Shown here one piece after another: positions 26,904 through 34,113 of a stretch of DNA of 64,000 nt. The number at the start of each line of letters is the position of its first letter. Within the stretch, counting starts at the first letter, position 1. The position numbers were made by a program, and so were the translations under genes. Below the pieces are notes generated by a model that worked only from the letters and a program-made list of their open reading frames with translations, was not told the origin of the DNA and searched no databases. This stretch comes from Acidimicrobiales bacterium (lineage in GTDB: Bacteria; Actinomycetota; Acidimicrobiia; Acidimicrobiales; DATDAH01), in NCBI GenBank assembly GCA_016794585.1, contig JAEUJM010000005.1:62001-126000 (forward strand), written 5' to 3'.

Positions 26904-28121
26904 ATGACGGACGTCGCCTCGCCCGCCGGCGCCACCCACCCCGACGAGCACGACCTCGACCTGCTCGACGGCGCCCTCTACGCCGGCGACCCCGAGCCCA
27001 CCTACGCCTGGCTGCGCGAGAACGCCCCCGTCTACTGGGACGCCACCAACCGCCTCTGGGGCGTGTCGCGGTACGCAGACATCGTCGCGGTCGAGAAGGA
27101 CCCGGTCACCTTCACCAGCAGCCAGGGCTACCGCCCGAACATCCCCGCCGACACCTCGATGATCGGCCTCGACGACCCCCTCCACACGGCCCGGCGCCGG
27201 CTGGTCTCGCGGCGCTTCACCCCCCGGGCCGCGGGCGGCTACGAGGACGACGTGCGCCGGGTGGTCACCGAGCTCATCGACGCCGTGGCCGACCGCGGGG
27301 AGTGCGAGGTGGTCCACGACCTCGCCGCACCGCTGCCCGCCATGATGATCGGCTGGCTCCTCGGCTTCGAGGACGCCGAGTGGCCCAACCTCAAGCACTG
27401 GTCCGAGACCACCATCCCCGCCGGCGGCGGCCCCCGGTACCTGAACGACGAGGTCATCACCGCCGCCGCCGAGTTCCACGTCGCCGCCTCGCAGCTCGCC
27501 GCTCTCAAGCGGTCGCAGCCCGGCAACGACTGCATGACGGTGTGGACCACCGCCGAGGTCGAGGGCGCCCCACTTGCCGACGACGACATCGTGTCGGAGG
27601 CGCTCCTCCTGCTCGACGGCGGCGCCGAGACCACCCGCAACGTCATCGCGGCCGGCATCTTCCTGCTCAGCCAGCACCCCGATCAGCGCCAGCTGCTCAT
27701 CGACGACCCTTCCCGCATCCCCACCGCGGTCGAAGAGCTCATCCGCTACGTCACGCCCATCCTGAACATGCGACGCACCGCCACGCGCGACGTCGAGCTG
27801 CACGGCCAGCTCATCCGCGAGGGCGACGAGGTGCTGCTCATGTACTCGTCGGGCAACCGCGACGAGGCGGTGTTCGACGACCCGCAGCGCTTCGACGTGA
27901 CCCGCTCACCCAACAACCACATCGCCTTCGGCTTCGGCACCCACTTCTGTCTCGGGGCCTCGCTGGCCCGCCTCGAGCTACGGGTGTTCTTCGAGGAGCT
28001 GCTGCGGCGCCTCCCCGACATCGGGCCCGCACCCGGCATCACCAGCCCCGAGATCGTGCCCGGCGCCTTCGTGCGCGGCATCCGGGCCCTCCCCGCCGTC
28101 TTCACCCCCGAGCAGGCCTGA
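26904..28121 (+). CDS. Cytochrome P450, CYP142-like (sterol C26/C27 oxidase type)
   Basis: The 405-residue P450 has the I-helix LLLDGGAETTRNVIA (oxygen-binding acid plus Thr), the ExxR motif in AVEELIRYVT, the heme loop FGFGTHFCLGASLARLEL with Cys ligand, and SSGNRDEAVFDDPQRFDV. GECEVVHDLAAPLPAMMIGWL and FGFGTHFCLG resemble CYP142 as I recall it; CYP142 and CYP125 hydroxylate the terminal methyl of the cholesterol side chain, the entry step of side-chain degradation. GGGGGA lies 9 bases before the ATG. It is followed by a MerB-like gene 47 bases downstream. Confidence 0.88.
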   Translation: MTDVASPAGATHPDEHDLDLLDGALYAGDPEPTYAWLRENAPVYWDATNRLWGVSRYADIVAVEKDPVTFTSSQGYRPNIPADTSMIGLDDPLHTARRRLVSRRFTPRAAGGYEDDVRRVVTELIDAVADRGECEVVHDLAAPLPAMMIGWLLGFEDAEWPNLKHWSETTIPAGGGPRYLNDEVITAAAEFHVAASQLAALKRSQPGNDCMTVWTTAEVEGAPLADDDIVSEALLLLDGGAETTRNVIAAGIFLLSQHPDQRQLLIDDPSRIPTAVEELIRYVTPILNMRRTATRDVELHGQLIREGDEVLLMYSSGNRDEAVFDDPQRFDVTRSPNNHIAFGFGTHFCLGASLARLELRVFFEELLRRLPDIGPAPGITSPEIVPGAFVRGIRALPAVFTPEQA

Positions 28122-28168
28122 GCCCTCGGGTCCATCCACCCGCCCCGACCCAACCCCCTGGAGATCCT

Positions 28169-28894
28169 GTGCCCCACCACGTGACCGGCTTCGAGTTCAG
28201 CGAGGACGCCCTCGCCGTGCGCGCCTTCATCTTCGAGTTCTGGTGCGACAACGGCCGCGGCCCGACGCTCCGCGAAGTGCACGAGGCCCTCGACCTCGAC
28301 CGCAAGCGCATCAAGGCCGCCTACAAGCAGCTCCAGCTCGGCATCGTCATCACCGTCGACGAGGACACCCAGAACTGCAACCTCCTCAAGGCGCCGCCGT
28401 TCTCCAGCTTCCCCAGCCAGGTGTCGGCCTACATCGACGACGAGTTCCACAGCTTCGTGGGCTGCGCCAGCGAGTCGATCGCCTTCTCCCACATGCCGCC
28501 GTTCAAGGACAAGGAGGTGCGCCTCGAGGGCTTCTGCGCCTGCTGCCTCGAGCCCATCACCCTCGTGTCGAAGAACTTCGAGCTCCAGAGCGTCTCGCCC
28601 GAGGGCATCTTCCTGCACATCTCGTCGAGCCCCCACGACTGGAACAACTTCACGATGGAGTTCATGTGCGACTCCATGAACTTCGTCATCGACGCCGAGC
28701 ACGCGGACCGCTACGAGCGCCAGGTCGCCCGACGCGGCGTGCTGGTCAACCTCGACCAGGCGAAGCAGTTCGTGAAGTTCGTCGCCGACCAGCGCATGTG
28801 GGACTACCACTGGAAGCCGGGCGTGATGATGCCCGACGTCGTGATCGACATCTTCCGCGGCATGGGCGTGGACGTCTCCAACTGGGACGGCTGA
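28169..28894 (+). CDS. MerB-like (alkylmercury lyase fold) protein
   Basis: The 241-residue protein has an N-terminal winged-helix-like part (LREVHEALDLDRKRIKAAYKQL) and a domain that resembles alkylmercury lyase: FVGCASESIAFSHMP, then FCACCLEPITL, and a late Cys in MEFMCDSMNFVIDAEHADRYE. MerB uses two Cys and an Asp to cut carbon-mercury bonds; the Asp is not obvious here (Ser/Glu in SES), so mercury lyase activity is doubtful. It is downstream of the P450 in the same direction and probably co-transcribed. Start GTG at 28169 follows GGAGAT. Role unknown. Confidence 0.65.
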   Translation: MPHHVTGFEFSEDALAVRAFIFEFWCDNGRGPTLREVHEALDLDRKRIKAAYKQLQLGIVITVDEDTQNCNLLKAPPFSSFPSQVSAYIDDEFHSFVGCASESIAFSHMPPFKDKEVRLEGFCACCLEPITLVSKNFELQSVSPEGIFLHISSSPHDWNNFTMEFMCDSMNFVIDAEHADRYERQVARRGVLVNLDQAKQFVKFVADQRMWDYHWKPGVMMPDVVIDIFRGMGVDVSNWDG

Positions 28895-28910
28895 CCCCAC
28901 CGGCGGCGGG

Positions 28911-30335
28911 CTAGGGGACGCCGCTCACCATGTCGCAGTAGGCGGAGGTGTCCAGGCCCGACTCGCCCCGGCAGTCGTCCGTTCCGTCCCCCCCCACGAG
29001 GTGATCGGCGCCGGCACCACCGACGATCAGGTCATCGCCGTCGCCATCGCCCCACCGCCCGTCACCGCCGTACAGCACGTCGTCGCCGCGGCCGCCCCTG
29101 ACCTCGTCGTCGCCCTCATCGCCGTACACCTCGTCGGTCCCGCGCCCGCTGCGGATCTGGTCGGGTCCGCCCATTCCGCACACGAGGTCACCGCCGCGCA
29201 GCCCGACGATGACGTCTGCTCCGCTGGTCCCCCGGATCACGTCTCGCTCGTTCGTGGCGTGCTCACCCAGACGTAGGTCGACCGTGGCCGCCCTCGACCG
29301 GCAGGCCGGCGTCAATCCGGCATCGATGCCGTCCACGATGCCGCCGGCCGCCACCACCACGGCGGCGCCGTGGTCCTCTGACACGTAGCTGCCCGGCAAG
29401 GACTCGAAGTCGAGGGCGTAGCTCCCCTCCGGGAGCCCACCCACGTCGTACGTGCCGTCGCTCGTCGTGTCCGTGAACCGGTAGGTGGGGTGGTCCGGTC
29501 CGGGCGGTCCGCTCAGGCGTGTCGCGGTGACTCGTCCGCCGACCACCGGGCCCCCGGTGGCGTCATCGGTGAGCCGTCCACTGATGTGTCCCGCAATCGC
29601 CAGCGTCGCGTCGATGCCGCTCGTCGTCGAGGCCACACCGACCGGGACCACATTCGTGTCGTCGAGCCGCGCCTGGTCGTCGAAGAACTCGCCGACGTGG
29701 TCGATCGGTGGGGTGCAGTCCCAGAACGCGACCGTCTGGTCCCCCGCGGTGAGGGTGGCGATGTCGTAGTGCCCGTCGGCATCCGTGGTGGCGGTACCGA
29801 GCCAGTCGACCCAGCGATCGTGGGTCGCTTCCACACAGATGCCCTCGAGTGGGGCGCCGTCGACCTCCGCGGTGACGGTGCCGGTGAGGTGACTGGATAC
29901 CGACAAGGCCGCGTCGATGCCCTCGACGGTTTGCCCGCCGGTCACCGCGACCAGTGTCGCTGCGTACGGGTCGGTGCCGCCGCCAGAGACCTCTCCGGCG
30001 TAGCCCTCGAGGGGGGGCCGGGGGTAGCAGCCGTACCCCGATCTGTCCCCGGGCTCGAACACGACGACGGCCGAGCCCGCCGGGACCGACGCTCGGTAGT
30101 AGCCATTGGCGCCGGTGGTCGCCGCCGCGACGCGGGCGAACCCGCGGGTGCTGTCGAACAGGAACACGACGCACGCACCCTGCAGCGGAGCCCCCGTGGC
30201 CTCTGCCGTCACCCTGCCCCGCACCGTGCCGGTCGCCGGCGCACCGGCACTCACGGGTGTGGCGGCACCCACCGACCCGGCGGTCAGGACGACCAGCGCG
30301 ACCAGCGCCGCCCCATACCTGCGGTCCTTCGCCAT
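28911..30335 (-). CDS. Secreted protein with carboxypeptidase-like regulatory domains and RTX calcium-binding repeats
   Basis: The 474-residue protein has a signal peptide (ALVVLTAGSVGAATPVSA), then three CarboxypepD_reg-like beta-sandwich domains (GTVRGRVTAEATGAPLQG, LTGTVTAEVDGAPLEG, ISGRLTDDATGGPVVG), then a region of nonapeptide RTX repeats near residues 380-460 (GGDLVCGMGGPD, YGDEGDDEVRGGRGDD, GGAGADHLVGGDG). RTX repeats fold with Ca2+ outside the cell. Probably a surface or released adhesin-like protein. A GAGGG site precedes the ATG at 30335. Confidence 0.83.
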   Translation of the reverse strand: MAKDRRYGAALVALVVLTAGSVGAATPVSAGAPATGTVRGRVTAEATGAPLQGACVVFLFDSTRGFARVAAATTGANGYYRASVPAGSAVVVFEPGDRSGYGCYPRPPLEGYAGEVSGGGTDPYAATLVAVTGGQTVEGIDAALSVSSHLTGTVTAEVDGAPLEGICVEATHDRWVDWLGTATTDADGHYDIATLTAGDQTVAFWDCTPPIDHVGEFFDDQARLDDTNVVPVGVASTTSGIDATLAIAGHISGRLTDDATGGPVVGGRVTATRLSGPPGPDHPTYRFTDTTSDGTYDVGGLPEGSYALDFESLPGSYVSEDHGAAVVVAAGGIVDGIDAGLTPACRSRAATVDLRLGEHATNERDVIRGTSGADVIVGLRGGDLVCGMGGPDQIRSGRGTDEVYGDEGDDEVRGGRGDDVLYGGDGRWGDGDGDDLIVGGAGADHLVGGDGTDDCRGESGLDTSAYCDMVSGVP

Positions 30336-30436
30336 CGGCTCCCTCGCCATCCTCGTTGGCGCCCGGCACGACCGTAGACCGGTTGTTCGCCGTCGTGTCG
30401 TCCGCGGCGCCGGCCGGACAGCCCAGCGAGAGCCGC

Positions 30437-31027
30437 TCAGGCGCCGCCGGCGACGCCGTTGGTGACGAGTTCGGCCAGGGTGGCGACCAGTTCGTCACGG
30501 GTGAGGGTGCGGCGGTCGAGCCACCAGCCCACGCCCTCGAACACCGTGCCCATGAGGGCGATCGAGCGCATCTCGAGCTGCGCCGCCGAGCCCTGGACGC
30601 CGAAGCCGGTGACCAGGAAGGCACCGACCTGGGCGGCCAGCGCGGGCAGGACCGGCAGCTCGCCCGATCCCCGTCCGGTGCCCTGGGAGCCCTCCACCAG
30701 GAACCGGTGTAGGGCGGGCTCGCGCTCGGCGAAGGCGACGAACACGTCGATGGCCTCGGTCACCGCGTGCCGAGGATCCTCCGAGGCATCGAAGATGGCC
30801 TCGAGCGAGGTCCCGAGCTCGGCGAGGAAGCGGTCGCCGATGGCGGCGGCCAGGCCGGCCTTGTCGCCGAAGTGGTGGTAGAGCACCGGCTTCGAGATGC
30901 CGGCCTCTGCGGCGATGTCGGCCATCGAGGCGTCGGCGCCGATCGAGCGGATGGCCCGGATGGCGGCGTCGGCGAGCTCGGCCTTCCGGACCTCGGGGTC
31001 GGGACGCGCCCGCGTCGTCGGGGGCAC
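30437..31027 (-). CDS. TetR-family transcriptional regulator
   Basis: The 196-residue protein has a TetR-type N-terminal HTH (AIRSIGADASMADIAAEAGISKPVLYHHF) and a helical ligand-binding domain. The GTG at 31027 is 5 bases from the stop of the ferritin-like gene upstream, so they form an operon. It is the most likely binder of the triple CTACCGnCGGTAG sites upstream of that operon (32173-32220), giving autoregulation. The ligand is unknown; such regulators near fatty-acyl diiron proteins often sense acyl-CoA. Confidence 0.88.
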   Translation of the reverse strand: MPPTTRARPDPEVRKAELADAAIRAIRSIGADASMADIAAEAGISKPVLYHHFGDKAGLAAAIGDRFLAELGTSLEAIFDASEDPRHAVTEAIDVFVAFAEREPALHRFLVEGSQGTGRGSGELPVLPALAAQVGAFLVTGFGVQGSAAQLEMRSIALMGTVFEGVGWWLDRRTLTRDELVATLAELVTNGVAGGA

Positions 31028-31032
31028 CGGCG

Positions 31033-32139
31033 TCAGGCCGGGGCCGGGGCGGCGTTCTCGAGCGCGAACGCTTCGTACTCGTCGCCGGTGTCGACCCAGT
31101 CCTCGAACTGGATCACGCCCATCTCCTCGTAGCGACGGCGCAGCCAGGCGTCGTTGCGGTCGAGTAGGCCGAGCTTCTTGCAGTTCGGGACGATCTTCGA
31201 GAAGAGCATCTGCTGGAAGATCACGCGGCCCGGGTCCTGCACGACGAGCTGGAGGGCCTCCTTGACGTTCACGCCCATGCGGTCCCACACCTCCTGCTGG
31301 AGGAAGCGGTCGCGCATGCGGATGGACGCCTCGTAGGCGAACTCCTGGCGCTCGAGCATCTCCTTGTCGGAGAGGTCGGCGTAGAACTCCTGGAGGGACA
31401 GGACGCCGAAGGCGACGTGGCGGGCCTCGTCGCTCATCACGTAGCGCAGGAGCTGCTTGAGGAGCGGCTCCTCGACCATGGCGTGCATGAAGCCGAAAGC
31501 GGCCAGCGCGAGGCCCTCCACCATGATCTGCATGCCCAGATAGGTCATGTCCCACCGGCTGTCCTCGATGATGTCGTCGAGCAGCATCTTCAGGTGGGCG
31601 TTGATCGGGTAGTGCCCGGACATCTTCTCGTCGAGGTACTTGGCGAAGACCTCGACGTGGCGGGCCTCGTCCATCACCTGGGTGGAGGCGTAGTACTTGG
31701 CGTCGATCCACGGGACCGACTCGACGATCTTGGCCGTGCAGACGAGCGCGCCCTGCTCACCGTGCATGAACTGGCTGAGCGACCAGTTGCTGCCCTCGAC
31801 GTTGAGCTGCGCCCACTCCTTGTCGCCCCACTTCTCGAAGGGCGTGCCGGCGAGGTCGTAGCTCTCGGTGAAGCCCCGGAAGGTGTTCACCGCGGCCATG
31901 GCCTGCGCCTCCTGGTCGACCTCGGTGTCCCACGGCAGGTCGGTCTCGCCGTTCCACTGCGCGTGCTTGGCCTTCTCGTAGAGCTTGTTCAGCGCGGGGC
32001 GCTCACCCTTGTCGTAGTTCCACGTGAAGATGGCGTCGGCGTTGTCGCGCACATGGTGGATGGCCTCGTGCACGTCGGTGTTCGAGATGGACAGGACCTG
32101 CTCGAGGTCGACGGCATCGCGGGCGGAAACGGTGGTCAT
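31033..32139 (-). CDS. Ferritin-like diiron protein (R2-like/AurF-type family)
   Basis: The 368-residue protein has two diiron-type helical pairs: an acidic helix HGEQGALVCTAKIVES with DEARHVEVFAKYL, and EGLALAAFGFMHA with DEARHVAFGVLSL. These E...DExxH motifs ligate two irons. Related proteins are AurF-type N-oxygenases, R2-like oxidases and desaturases; the substrate is unknown here. Gene order (ferritin-like then TetR) and operators upstream suggest regulated oxidation of a lipid-like compound. The ATG at 32139 is chosen; an upstream in-frame GTG (32160) is possible. Confidence 0.85.
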   Translation of the reverse strand: MTTVSARDAVDLEQVLSISNTDVHEAIHHVRDNADAIFTWNYDKGERPALNKLYEKAKHAQWNGETDLPWDTEVDQEAQAMAAVNTFRGFTESYDLAGTPFEKWGDKEWAQLNVEGSNWSLSQFMHGEQGALVCTAKIVESVPWIDAKYYASTQVMDEARHVEVFAKYLDEKMSGHYPINAHLKMLLDDIIEDSRWDMTYLGMQIMVEGLALAAFGFMHAMVEEPLLKQLLRYVMSDEARHVAFGVLSLQEFYADLSDKEMLERQEFAYEASIRMRDRFLQQEVWDRMGVNVKEALQLVVQDPGRVIFQQMLFSKIVPNCKKLGLLDRNDAWLRRRYEEMGVIQFEDWVDTGDEYEAFALENAAPAPA

Positions 32140-32172
32140 GCGGGAGCCCCCTGGCGGCACGTGTGCGGTTCT

Positions 32173-32220
32173 CTACCGTCGGTAGGCTACCGGCGGTAGC
32201 TGAGAGGTTACCGCCGGTAG
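32173..32220. promoter_or_regulatory. Three tandem CTACCGnCGGTAG operators
   Basis: Sites are CTACCGTCGGTAG (32173-32185), CTACCGGCGGTAG (32187-32199) and TTACCGCCGGTAG (32208-32220), centres 14 and 21 bases apart. Sites 2 and 3 are also mutually inverted over 14 bases. They lie 34 bases and more upstream of the ferritin-like gene. A TetR protein encoded in the same operon is the likely ligand. The nearest other gene is the converging SDR ending at 32257 on the same strand, upstream in map order. Confidence 0.65.
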
Positions 32221-32256
32221 CCCCGACGTCAAGGAGACGTTGGTCACAGGGCCGCG

Positions 32257-33030
32257 TCAGCGGCAGACGGTGCCGCCGTCGACGAGCATGGTGTCGCCGT
32301 TGACGAACGAGGCCCGGTCCGAGCACAGCCACACCACGGCCTCGGCCACCTGCTCGGGGCGGCCCAGCTCGCCCGTCGGCACCGTGGCCTTCATCATCTT
32401 CTCGATGCCGGGGTCGCCACCGATGAAGGCCTGCATCATCGGCGTGTCGGTGGTGCCCGGGCAGACGGCGTTGACCCGGATGCCCGAGCGGGCGTACTCC
32501 TGCGCCGCCGTCTTGGTGAGGCCGAGCACGCCGTGTTTCGAGGCGACGTAGTGGGGCAGGCTCGGGAAGCCGATCACGCCGGCGCCCGACGAGGTGTTGA
32601 CGATCGCGCCTCGCCCCGCCGGTCCCATGACCCGCAGCTCGTGCTTCAGGCACAGGAACACGCCGGTGAGGTTGAGGCGGACCACCGCGTCCCAGTCCTC
32701 GAGGGTCACGTCGGTGAACCCAGCCGGCGTCCCGCTGGTGCCGGCGTTGTTGTGCGCGCAGTCGAGCCGACCCCAGCGCTCCACGGCGAGGGTCACGGCC
32801 GCTTCGACCTGGCCCTCGTCGGTGACGTCGACGGCCAGGCCGACCGCCTCGCCGCCGGCGTCGACGATGGCGGCGGCCACCGACTCCGCGCCCGCCCGGT
32901 CGATGTCGACGACCACCACGCGGGCCCCCTCGGCGGCGAACAGGTGAGCCGTCGCGGCCCCGATGCCGCCACCGGCACCGGTCACCAGTGCCACCTCGCC
33001 GTCACGGAAGTAGGGGGAGCCAGGAGCCAT
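32257..33030 (-). CDS. SDR-family NAD(P)-dependent oxidoreductase
   Basis: The 257-residue protein has TGAGGGIG at residues 17-24, the NAD-type acid in VVVVDIDRAG, NNAGTSG, Ser in IVNTSSGAG, and YVASK. It is a classical SDR; substrate unknown. The ATG at 33030 is 6 bases after TAGGGT on the minus strand, a leaderless arrangement. It diverges from the SDR at 33165. Confidence 0.87.
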   Translation of the reverse strand: MAPGSPYFRDGEVALVTGAGGGIGAATAHLFAAEGARVVVVDIDRAGAESVAAAIVDAGGEAVGLAVDVTDEGQVEAAVTLAVERWGRLDCAHNNAGTSGTPAGFTDVTLEDWDAVVRLNLTGVFLCLKHELRVMGPAGRGAIVNTSSGAGVIGFPSLPHYVASKHGVLGLTKTAAQEYARSGIRVNAVCPGTTDTPMMQAFIGGDPGIEKMMKATVPTGELGRPEQVAEAVVWLCSDRASFVNGDTMLVDGGTVCR

Positions 33031-33062
33031 GGCCCGACCCTACGCGCCGTCCGACGGGGTTT

Positions 33063-33077
33063 CTGACGAGCCGTCAG
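33063..33077. promoter_or_regulatory. CTGACG-AGC-CGTCAG palindrome over a -35 region
   Basis: A possible promoter for the SDR at 33165 reads TCTGAC (33062-33067), 17-bp spacer, TAGGCT (33085-33090). The palindrome covers the -35. Its outer arms resemble the CCTGAC arms of the 59082 palindrome, but the centres differ. Confidence 0.4.
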
Positions 33078-33164
33078 GCCCGTCTAGGCTCACCCGCCGG
33101 ACCGCCCACCCCCGCGCCGGCCAAGCGTGCCACCGGGGACGACACACAGCGAGGATCGATCACC

Positions 33165-34043
33165 ATGGGAGCACTCGACGGGAAGGTCGCCATCGTCACC
33201 GGCGCCGGCCGCGGCCTCGGCCGCGCCCACAGCCTCACGATGGCCGCCGAGGGCGCCACGGTCGTGGTCAACGACCTCGGGGACGAGGCGGAGGCCGTCG
33301 TCGCCGAGATCGAGGCCGCCGGCGGCCAGGCCCTCGCCAACCACGCCAGTGTCAGCGACTGGGAGGCCACGGAGGCCCTCGTGGCCGACACCGTCGAGCG
33401 CTTCGGCGACCTCCACATCGTGGTCAACAACGCCGGCATCCTCCGCGACAAGATGAGCTTCAACATGGACGAGAGCGACTGGGATGCCGTCGTCGACGTC
33501 CACCTGAAGGGCCACTTCACCGTTTCCCGCCACGCCGGCGTCTACTGGCGGAACCAGGCCAAGGCCGGCGCCACCGTCGGTCGGCGCATCATCAACACCT
33601 CGTCCGAGGCGGGCCTGTTCGGCAGCGCCGGCCAGGCCAACTACGCCGCCTCCAAGGCCGGCATCGTCGGCCTCACCCTGGTGTTCGCCCGCGAGTACGG
33701 CCGCTTCGGGGTCACCGCCAACGCCATCGCCCCCCGGGCCCGCACCCGCATGACCGAGGACATCGAGTTCTTCAAGGCCCCCGAGGGCGAGAGCGCCTTC
33801 GACCGCTTCGCCCCCGAGAACGTCTCGTCCATCGTGGCGTGGCTGGCGAGCGACGCCGCCGCCGACGTGAGCGGTCAGGTCTTCATCGTCATCGGCGGCG
33901 ACGTGCACCTGTTCCGCCCGCCCGCCATCGAGGCCAGCATCTCGAAGGGCGACCGCTGGAGCATCGACGAGTTGGTGGCCTCGAGCGGCGACCTCTTCGG
34001 CGACAAGGGTCCCGGCGTGCCGCCCATGGCCGTCCCCGGCTGA
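33165..34043 (+). CDS. SDR hydroxyacyl-CoA dehydrogenase-like, Rv3548c type
   Basis: The 292-residue SDR has TGAGRGLGRAHS, VNDLGDEAEAVV, NNAGILRDKMSFN, HLKGHFTVSRHAGVYWRNQAK, RIINTSSEAGLFG and NYAASKAG. The RDKM, HLKGHF and AYWR features are those of the SDRs linked to acyl-CoA beta-oxidation; overall it resembles mycobacterial Rv3548c (KstR regulon) as I recall it, with the extended C-terminal tail. It probably oxidises a 3-hydroxyacyl-CoA. GAGG lies 13 bases before the ATG. It precedes the double CoA-transferase by 70 bp. Confidence 0.85.
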   Translation: MGALDGKVAIVTGAGRGLGRAHSLTMAAEGATVVVNDLGDEAEAVVAEIEAAGGQALANHASVSDWEATEALVADTVERFGDLHIVVNNAGILRDKMSFNMDESDWDAVVDVHLKGHFTVSRHAGVYWRNQAKAGATVGRRIINTSSEAGLFGSAGQANYAASKAGIVGLTLVFAREYGRFGVTANAIAPRARTRMTEDIEFFKAPEGESAFDRFAPENVSSIVAWLASDAAADVSGQVFIVIGGDVHLFRPPAIEASISKGDRWSIDELVASSGDLFGDKGPGVPPMAVPG

Positions 34044-34113
34044 TCGGTCACTCCCGTCCTCCACGCTCGCCGGCCCGCCCCATGGGGCCGGGCCAGGCGG
34101 TAGACAGGACGAC

